DNA of 5,320 nucleotides, from positions 1 to 5,320 of the forward strand of contig JAICYE010000196.1 of the NCBI GenBank assembly GCA_025934385.1, given 5' to 3'. Numbering within the stretch: the stretch's first letter is position 1; every line of letters starts with the position of its first letter. Below, piece after piece: positions 1 through 4,290 of this stretch. The position numbers were made by a program, and so were the translations under genes. Under the pieces are notes generated by a model. That model was not told the origin of the DNA. It was given only the letters and a program-made list of their open reading frames with translations, and made no database searches. The DNA is from Acidimicrobiia bacterium (lineage in GTDB: Bacteria > Actinomycetota > Acidimicrobiia > IMCC26256 > BP-133).

Positions 1-1
1 G

Positions 2-895
2 GAGGCGGTGGGAGTCGAGGTGTGGGTCAAGCGGGACGACCTGACGGGCCTGCTCCTCGGCGGGAACAAGGCCCGCAAGCTGGAGTTCCTCTGCGGGGAG
101 GCGCTGGCCCGGGCCGCCGACACCCTGGTCACCGGCGGCGGCGCCGGCTCGAACCACGTGCAGCTGACGGCGGCCGCCGCCGCCCGGCTGGGGCTGGCCT
201 GCATGGCCGTCTGCTACGGCTCGGCGCCGGCGGCCGGCGGCGAGCCGCTCGGCCTGCGCCTGACCCGCCGGCTCGGCGCCGACGTGGTCTTCACCGGGTC
301 GGCGGAGCGCGCCTCGGTCGACGCCCGGCTGGAGGAGGTCGCGGCGAAGCTGTCGGCCGACGGCCGGGTGCCCTACGTGATCCCCCGGGGCGGTGCCAGC
401 GCCGTCGGAGCCGTCGGCTACGCCGTGGCGGCGTGGGAGCTCGACGCCCAGCTGGCGGCGGCCGGGGTGGAGGGGGCGACGGTGCTGTTGGCCACCGGCT
501 CCTGCGGCACCCAGGCCGGCCTGCTGGCCGGGGCGGACGGCGGGCCGTTCACGGTGCTCGGCGTGCCGGTGAGCAGGCCGCCGGAGGAGGTGGTCGAGCG
601 CGTCGCCCGGCTGGCGACCGGCTGCGCCACCCGGCTCGGTTCCGATCGGGTGTTCACCGGCGACGACGTCCGCCTGGCCGGCGGCTACATCGGGCCGGGA
701 TACGGCAAGGCGTCGCCGGAGGGCGACGAGGCGGCCTTGCTGGCCATGCGGACCGAGGGCTTGGTCCTCGATCCCGTCTTCACCGCCAAGGCCATGGCCG
801 CCCTCATCGCCGAAGCTCGGGCCGGCCGCCTCCCGGGCCCGGTCGTGTTCCTTCACACCGGCGGCACCCCCGCCGCCCTGGCCGCATTGCCGTGA
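2..895 (+). CDS. PLP-dependent D-cysteine desulfhydrase / ACC deaminase family enzyme, 5'-truncated by the window
   Basis: This is a cytoplasmic fold-type II PLP enzyme of the family that holds D-cysteine desulfhydrase (D-cysteine to pyruvate, H2S and ammonia) and 1-aminocyclopropane-1-carboxylate deaminase. The frame is open to the left edge. The first visible residues already match the family core (VKRDDLTG), so about 25-35 N-terminal residues probably lie outside the window and the GTG at 8 is unlikely to be the start. Numbering from that GTG: GGNKARKLEF carries the PLP lysine K21; GSNH (47-50) carries the serine that is the usual nucleophile/base; TGSCGTQAG (163-171) is the phosphate-binding loop; GPGYG is at 229-233; HTGGTPA is at 283-289. 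Where ACC deaminase has Tyr-Glu followed later by Leu, this protein has F258-T259 and T284. That favours desulfhydrase-type chemistry over ACC deaminase, but the Tyr-to-Phe change leaves the substrate open. The lyase gene follows 106 bp downstream on the same strand, with a hairpin between them. Confidence 0.85.
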   Translation, partial: EAVGVEVWVKRDDLTGLLLGGNKARKLEFLCGEALARAADTLVTGGGAGSNHVQLTAAAAARLGLACMAVCYGSAPAAGGEPLGLRLTRRLGADVVFTGSAERASVDARLEEVAAKLSADGRVPYVIPRGGASAVGAVGYAVAAWELDAQLAAAGVEGATVLLATGSCGTQAGLLAGADGGPFTVLGVPVSRPPEEVVERVARLATGCATRLGSDRVFTGDDVRLAGGYIGPGYGKASPEGDEAALLAMRTEGLVLDPVFTAKAMAALIAEARAGRLPGPVVFLHTGGTPAALAALP

Positions 896-915
896 CGCCA
901 ATCCTCATGGCCCTC

Positions 916-968
916 CGGATCTCGGCAGGATTTCCGGCGGAAAGCGCGGAAAATGCTGCCGAGATCGG
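916..968 (+). terminator. Inverted repeat between the PLP enzyme and lyase genes; terminator, attenuator or operator
   Basis: GATCTCGGCAG at 918-928 and CTGCCGAGATC at 956-966 form a perfect 11-bp inverted repeat. After one G:G mismatch, ATTT (930-933) pairs with AAAT (951-954), extending the stem inward. A second small palindrome, TTTCCG-G-CGGAAA (931-943), sits in the loop. The structure starts 22 nt after the stop codon at 893-895 and ends before the next ribosome binding site. No T-tract follows on either strand, so it is not a classical intrinsic terminator, although such terminators are often reported in high-GC bacteria. It could separate the two genes or tune transcription into the second. 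The structure is visible in the sequence; the role is inferred. Confidence 0.45.
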
Positions 969-1001
969 TGGCCGGGCCGGGCGCTCTGGGAGAGCGCGGC
1001 C

Positions 1002-2501
1002 GTGACCGGGGACGGACCGGAGTTCCTCGGGCTCGGGGGGCGGCTGGAGGCGGCGGCGGGCGAGGAGCTCGTGGCGGCCGGCTTCGCCCTGGAGATGGCC
1101 GACGCCGCGCTTCTCCACGACGGGTTCGGGCTGGCCGACCTGGCCCACGGGCTGGCCCTGGCCGACGCCGGCGTCCTGCCCGATGGCGACGCCGGCGTCC
1201 TTCTCGACGCCCTCCTGGAGATGGCCGCCGTCCCCGCCGGCGAGTTCCCCTACGACGCCGCCTACGGCGACCCCTGGAACTCCCGGGAGCGGTACCTCGA
1301 GGCCCGGGCCGGCGTCCGGGCCGGGTGGCTGACCGTCGGCCGCCCGCGGCGGGAGGCCGCCCGTGTCGCGCTGCGGATCGCCGTCCGCCGGGGCGTCCTC
1401 GATGCCCACGCCGCCGTCGTGGCCCTGGCCGAGGCCTACCTGGCCCAGGCCCGGCGCCACCGGAACACGCTGATGGCCGACTCCACCTACCTCCAGCCGG
1501 CGCAGCCGACGACCCTCGGCTACGTGCTGGCCGGGCACCTCCAGCCCGTCCTCCGCCATCTCCTCCGGCTGGAGCAGGCCTACGGCTGGATCAACCGGAG
1601 CCCGGCCGGCGCCGGCGGCACCACCGGCAGCGGGCTGCCGCTCGACCGGGAGCGCCTCGCCGCCCGTCTGGGCTTCGCCGGGGTGATCCCCCACGCCCGG
1701 GACGCCATGTGGCAGGCCGACGGCCTCGTCGAACTGCTGGCCACGCTGGCCGGGCTGACCACCGAGGCCGGTCAGGTCGCCGCCGACCTCGAGATCTGGG
1801 CCTCGCCGGCCTTCGGCTTCATATCGCTGGCCGACGAGTACTGCCGGGTGAGCGCCCTCATGCCCCAGAAGAAGAACCCCTACGCCCTGGCCGTGGTCCG
1901 CCACGCCGGGGGCAGCACCGCCGGGGCGCTCACCGGCCTGCTCACGGTGCTGCGGACGGGCACCGCCCGCACCGACCACTTCCTCTCCACCGCCGGCGAC
2001 GTCGACCGGGCGCTGCGGACGGCCGCGGGGGCGGCCCGGCTGCTGGCCGGCGTCGTCTCGACGCTGCGGGTGGACCGGGCCGCCCTGGCCCGGAGCGCCG
2101 CCGACCCGGGGCTGGTGCTGGCCGACATCGCCGCCCGTATCGTGGCCGCCGGCCTCGGGGACCGCAGGGCCGTCCACCGGCTGCTCGGGCGGGCCGCCCG
2201 GCGGGCCGCCGACGGGGAGCGAATGGTCAGCGCCGAGGATGTGACGGCCGCGCTGGGCGAGGGCGGGATCAAGGTCCCTGACGGGGTGCCGGCGCTGCTC
2301 GCCGACCCCCGGGCGGTGCTGGCCGGCCGGACGGTGACCGGCGGCTGGACCCGCCTCCCCGAGCTGCTGACCGCCTCGGGCCGGGACCTGGCCCGCCGGA
2401 GGCGGACGGCCGCCGCCCTGCGGTCTGCCGCCGGAGCCGCCGAGGGAGCGTTGCTCGCCGAAGCCCGGGGACGGGCCGCGGGTCGGGGCGGGAGTGCGTA
2501 G
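1002..2501 (+). CDS. Divergent argininosuccinate lyase-like protein (aspartase/fumarase superfamily)
   Basis: This is a 499-aa cytoplasmic lyase, presumably a homotetramer as is usual in the superfamily; members cleave C-N or C-O bonds and release fumarate. The GTG start is supported by GGGAG at 988-992. The best match is to argininosuccinate lyase: STYLQPAQPTTLG (161-173) aligns with YTHLQ-AQP, the SPAGAG-LPLDRE segment (200-217) follows, then IWASPAFGF (265-273), the signature loop VSALMPQKKNP (283-293), and a C-terminal DPRAVLAGRTVTGG (435-448). The loop keeps the probable catalytic Ser284 and Lys290 but lacks the usual Gly before the Ser. Three other conserved motifs are altered. The DVHMxxE region reads DPWNSRE (90-96), the SRNDQ substrate motif reads GRPRREA (113-119), and the His of THLQ is Tyr163. 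True argininosuccinate lyase activity is therefore doubtful, and no arginine biosynthesis gene is adjacent. Family membership is firm; the substrate is unknown. Confidence 0.85.
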   Translation: MTGDGPEFLGLGGRLEAAAGEELVAAGFALEMADAALLHDGFGLADLAHGLALADAGVLPDGDAGVLLDALLEMAAVPAGEFPYDAAYGDPWNSRERYLEARAGVRAGWLTVGRPRREAARVALRIAVRRGVLDAHAAVVALAEAYLAQARRHRNTLMADSTYLQPAQPTTLGYVLAGHLQPVLRHLLRLEQAYGWINRSPAGAGGTTGSGLPLDRERLAARLGFAGVIPHARDAMWQADGLVELLATLAGLTTEAGQVAADLEIWASPAFGFISLADEYCRVSALMPQKKNPYALAVVRHAGGSTAGALTGLLTVLRTGTARTDHFLSTAGDVDRALRTAAGAARLLAGVVSTLRVDRAALARSAADPGLVLADIAARIVAAGLGDRRAVHRLLGRAARRAADGERMVSAEDVTAALGEGGIKVPDGVPALLADPRAVLAGRTVTGGWTRLPELLTASGRDLARRRRTAAALRSAAGAAEGALLAEARGRAAGRGGSA

Positions 2502-2530
2502 AGAACCCGGGCGTGCACATTGCGTTCTCT
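2500..2530 (+). terminator. Possible hairpin terminator overlapping the lyase stop codon
   Basis: AGAGAAC (2500-2506), which overlaps the TAG stop at 2499-2501, is the exact reverse complement of GTTCTCT (2524-2530), with a 17-nt loop. The stem is only 7 bp and is not followed by a T-run, so this is weak. It could be a terminator for the lyase gene, a protein-binding inverted repeat in front of the small His-rich gene, or chance. Confidence 0.3.
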
Positions 2531-2587
2531 GCTCGGATCTGATTGCATGAAGCTTCCGGGCCACGGATGAGAAAGGACAGTCGCGTG

Positions 2588-2839
2588 ATGCGATCGATCC
2601 TGGTACTCCTGGCCGCCGCGCTCCTGAGCATCGGTGTCGTCGGCGTCGCGCCCGCTCAGGCGGCCACTCCGGACTCATACGCTCCGGCGACGGTCGTCAC
2701 CCCCGCGCACCACCATCACCACGACGGCTGGCACGACGGCCATCGCCATCACCGCCGCGACGGCCACGACCACGATGGCTACGACCATGACGGCCACCGC
2801 CACCGGTGCGTCGGGCTGGTCGTCGTCTGCATCCTCTAG
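2588..2839 (+). CDS. Small secreted histidine-rich peptide
   Basis: This 83-aa protein belongs to no family I recognise. Residues 1-25 form a signal peptide: Met-Arg, then a hydrophobic run from about 4 to 22, with a probable cleavage site after APAQA. The mature chain of about 58 residues has 14 histidines between residues 41 and 72, starting with five in a row and continuing as Asp-Gly-His type units. HDHDG and YDHDG (60-69) form a 5-residue tandem repeat, visible in DNA as two 15-bp units at 2765-2779 and 2780-2794. Two cysteines (C74, C81) flank a hydrophobic patch near the C-terminus and could form a disulfide. The composition suggests extracellular binding of Ni, Zn, Cu or Co; this is inference. 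The start was chosen because AAAGGA at 2572-2577 lies 10 nt upstream. The adjoining GTG at 2585 (7-nt spacing) or the in-frame ATG at 2567 are alternatives that leave the mature peptide unchanged. It faces the CHRD gene across a shared hairpin. Confidence 0.7.
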   Translation: MRSILVLLAAALLSIGVVGVAPAQAATPDSYAPATVVTPAHHHHHDGWHDGHRHHRRDGHDHDGYDHDGHRHRCVGLVVVCIL

Positions 2840-2854
2840 ACCGCCGAACGCGCC

Positions 2855-2886
2855 ACGCCGCCGGGAGGATGCCCACCCGGCGGCGT
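2855..2886. terminator. Bidirectional hairpin terminator between convergent genes
   Basis: ACGCCGCCGGG (2855-2865) and CCCGGCGGCGT (2876-2886) form a perfect 11-bp, very GC-rich stem with a 10-nt loop. It starts 15 nt after the stop of the His-rich peptide gene and lies 32 nt past the stop of the opposing CHRD gene. That is where one symmetrical structure could end both transcripts. There is no T-tract on either side. The pairing is seen directly; the termination role rests on position. Confidence 0.65.
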
Positions 2887-2918
2887 CGCGCTGGCTGATC
2901 GGTGCTGCCGGCCCGGCC

Positions 2919-3893
2919 TCAGTAGCGGTCGGTTCCGAAGAGCTGACCCCGCATCGCTCCGTCGGGGTACTGCGCCGTGTGCACGTTCAGGTAAAAGGCG
3001 TCGGGGTGGTCCTGCATGGTGTGCAGGACGGTGGGGTCGGCCGGTACGCAGCCCTCGTCGCCGTTGGCGTCGAGGCGCAGGTCGATGACCGGCTGGCCGA
3101 CCTGGCCGGGGCCGCCACGGTGGATGTGGGCCATCGTGGCCTGGTCGATGCCGTCGTAGCCGAGCCGGTAGCAGAGGCGCCCGTTGGGCATGTCGACGAA
3201 GAGGTTGGCGGTCCCGAACGAGTTGGGCGCGCCGGGGCCGGGGACCTCCTGGTCGCCGGAGAGGTTGGCGCGGAGCGACTCGCCCTGGGGGCCGTACTGG
3301 TAGTCGCAGGCGTCGGGGCTGTCGTAGTAGGCCTCGGAGCCGTTGGGGCCGTAGTAGCCGCAATCGTCGTACCAACCCGGGCCGGCGTAGCCGTAGCGGT
3401 AGTACCGGCGGTGGGTGTCCCAGTTGTGGTGGCCGTGGTAGCCGAAGTGGTCGTGGTCGTAGTGCCCGTACCAGCCGTCGTGCCCGCCGGGGTGGGCGTC
3501 GCGGTCCGGGCTCTTCGGGTTCCGGTCGGTGTTGCCGTTGTCGCCGGCGTGGTCCCCGGCGTGGGGGTCCCTGGGCTGGTCGCCGGCGTGCGGGTCCTTC
3601 GGCTGGTCGGCGGAGTGCCGGTTGTCGTTGGCGTCGGGATCGGGCTTCGTGCCGTTGTCACCGGCCCCCGGCTTGCCCTGGTCGGCACGGCCGCTGTTCG
3701 GATCGGGATTGTCGGCGTGGCCGGAGTGGGCGCCATGCCCCTCGTCCGACCCGGCGGCGGGCGGGTTGCCGGGCTGGTGCCGCGGCGCGGCGTACGTCGC
3801 CGCCGGCGCGCCGAGAATCAGCAGCGCTCCGACGAGCGGCGCAACGAATGCTCCGGGGACGGCACGTCGCGGCCGTCTCGGGCCCTTGGTCAT
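2919..3893 (-). CDS. Secreted CHRD-domain protein with a His/Asp/Tyr-rich linker
   Basis: This 324-aa exported protein begins with a signal peptide (about 1-35: arginine-rich n-region, hydrophobic 15-30, cleavage near ATYA-APR). Residues 36-130 are a disordered Asp/Gly/Pro/Asn-rich stretch with two copies of a 9-residue repeat (DQPKDPHAG, DQPRDPHAG; 96-113). Residues 134-161 hold nine histidines with Asp, Gly and Trp. Residues 163-200 are Tyr/Gly-rich with two cysteines. The C-terminal ~115 residues (205-320) are a CHRD domain, first described in chordin: LSGDQEVPGP, GTANLFVD, MAHIHRG (254-260) and NVHTAQYPDGAMRGQL (303-318). Two more cysteines (C241, C282) lie inside it. The function of bacterial CHRD proteins is not well defined; a surface or metal-binding role is inferred. 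The start at 3893 is chosen because GAGAGG (complement of 3903-3908) lies 9 nt upstream and the signal peptide then sits at the N-terminus. An in-frame ATG at 3971 would bury it behind 26 polar residues. Confidence 0.85.
   Translation of the reverse strand: MTKGPRRPRRAVPGAFVAPLVGALLILGAPAATYAAPRHQPGNPPAAGSDEGHGAHSGHADNPDPNSGRADQGKPGAGDNGTKPDPDANDNRHSADQPKDPHAGDQPRDPHAGDHAGDNGNTDRNPKSPDRDAHPGGHDGWYGHYDHDHFGYHGHHNWDTHRRYYRYGYAGPGWYDDCGYYGPNGSEAYYDSPDACDYQYGPQGESLRANLSGDQEVPGPGAPNSFGTANLFVDMPNGRLCYRLGYDGIDQATMAHIHRGGPGQVGQPVIDLRLDANGDEGCVPADPTVLHTMQDHPDAFYLNVHTAQYPDGAMRGQLFGTDRY
3555..3608 (-). repeat. Tandem 27-bp coding repeat in the CHRD protein linker
   Basis: Two adjacent 27-bp units encode DQPKDPHAG and DQPRDPHAG (residues 96-113). 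A degenerate third partial copy, DHAGDNG, follows at residues 114-120. The units differ at a few bases. Such repeats in a disordered linker can expand or contract between strains. Confidence 0.7.
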
Positions 3894-3934
3894 CGGTTCC
3901 CACCTCTCTTCGATGGCGGTTTTCCCAGCAATTG

Positions 3935-3954
3935 TCAGGGGTTGCTTACCCTGA
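3935..3954 (-). promoter_or_regulatory. Small inverted repeat upstream of the CHRD gene
   Basis: TCAGGG and CCCTGA form a perfect 6-bp inverted repeat with an 8-nt spacer, lying 41-61 bp upstream of the chosen CHRD start. It could be an operator overlapping the promoter or a leader hairpin. It is short enough to occur by chance. Confidence 0.3.
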
Positions 3955-4008
3955 AGCTGATCAATATGCACCTTTTTTCCCAGTTTCTGGTGTCACCCAG
4001 TGGCAGAA

Positions 4009-4040
4009 ATTCGGCCCAAAAGGTCGCTATCGGCCCGAAT
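4009..4040. promoter_or_regulatory. Imperfect inverted repeat in the divergent promoter region
   Basis: ATTCGGCCC (4009-4017) and GGCCCGAAT (4032-4040) pair at 8 of 9 positions across a 14-nt spacer. The element lies about 115 bp from the CHRD start and 250 bp from the protease start. That position suits a regulator site for the CHRD promoter better than one for the protease. No known regulator consensus was recognised. Confidence 0.35.
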
Positions 4041-4062
4041 GGTGCGTAGAGTGATCTCGTGC

Positions 4063-4092
4063 GCAATCGGGGCCGACTGTCCATGCAATCGG
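4063..4092. repeat. Direct repeat GCAATCGG spaced by two helical turns
   Basis: GCAATCGG occurs at 4063-4070 and 4085-4092, exactly 22 bp apart start to start, so both copies face the same side of the helix. This arrangement is common for regulator sites that bind dimers or pairs of dimers, but the function here is only inferred. Confidence 0.4.
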
Positions 4093-4276
4093 TTTCGCCG
4101 CGCTCCCGCTGCCCGGGCGACGGCCGATGCCGCCGCTCCGGTACGGTTCCCCGCCTGATCTGACTCCGTAGCTTCTCGGCACTCTTCACAGCGCTGTATC
4201 TGGGGACCGGTTGGCCATCCCGAACCGTCGCACGCGGCGGTCGAGACGGACCGAAGAGAACAGGGTCGAGACAACA

Positions 4277-4283
4277 AAAGGAG
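4277..4283 (+). promoter_or_regulatory. Strong ribosome binding site of the S8 protease gene
   Basis: AAAGGAG lies 7 nt before the ATG at 4291, in a locally A-rich stretch (ACAACAAAAGG). It is the best Shine-Dalgarno sequence in the window. It fixes the start of the protease and so shows that little sequence precedes the catalytic domain. Confidence 0.85.
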
Positions 4284-4290
4284 CAGGTCC

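Larger units (their letters stand above)
3894..4290. other. Divergent intergenic region between the CHRD and S8 protease genes
   Basis: These 397 bp separate two divergently transcribed secreted-protein genes and should hold promoters for both. The part nearest the CHRD gene (about 3910-4050) is clearly less GC-rich than the rest and includes a run of six T (3973-3978). I could not assign convincing -35/-10 pairs on either strand. Features seen are short repeats: TCAGGG/CCCTGA (3935-3940 and 3949-3954), a near-perfect ATTCGGCCC/GGCCCGAAT pair (4009-4017 and 4032-4040), GCAATCGG twice (4063-4070 and 4085-4092), and GGTCGAGAC twice (4239-4247 and 4264-4272). No convincing gene, tRNA or riboswitch consensus was recognised. 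A 35-codon GTG frame near 4051 lacks a ribosome binding site. Confidence 0.6.

Noticed and set aside
8..10. GTG at 8 as the start of the PLP enzyme
   Set aside because: The frame is open upstream and the protein would lack the conserved N-terminal ~25-35 residues of the family; a start outside the window is more likely.
804..2678. Long open frame on the - strand (over 600 codons) opposite the lyase gene
   Set aside because: It is a composition shadow of the GC-rich lyase gene: its product is Gly/Pro/Arg/Gln-rich with no recognisable domain, and it overlaps three other genes. The + strand frame has clear superfamily motifs.
2711..2725. Five consecutive histidine codons, resembling a cloning tag
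   Set aside because: The run sits inside a naturally His/Asp-rich secreted peptide, is not at a terminus, and no vector sequence surrounds it.
3894..3971. N-terminal extension of the CHRD protein from an ATG at 3971
   Set aside because: It would place 26 polar residues before the signal peptide. The ATG at 3893 has a good ribosome binding site and puts the signal peptide at the N-terminus.
2634..4049. Long open frame on the + strand across the CHRD gene
   Set aside because: The product is Val/Gly/Ala low complexity with no domain, while the opposite strand encodes a signal peptide and a clear CHRD domain.
4051..4159. 35-codon frame from a GTG in the divergent intergenic region
   Set aside because: No ribosome binding site precedes it and the product is Ala/Arg-rich without a motif. 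It is most likely chance.
4160..4276. Possible sigma-70 type promoter for the protease (TAGCTT near 4169, TTCACA near 4185)
   Set aside because: No pair of boxes with correct spacing and reasonable match could be found, so no promoter is called.
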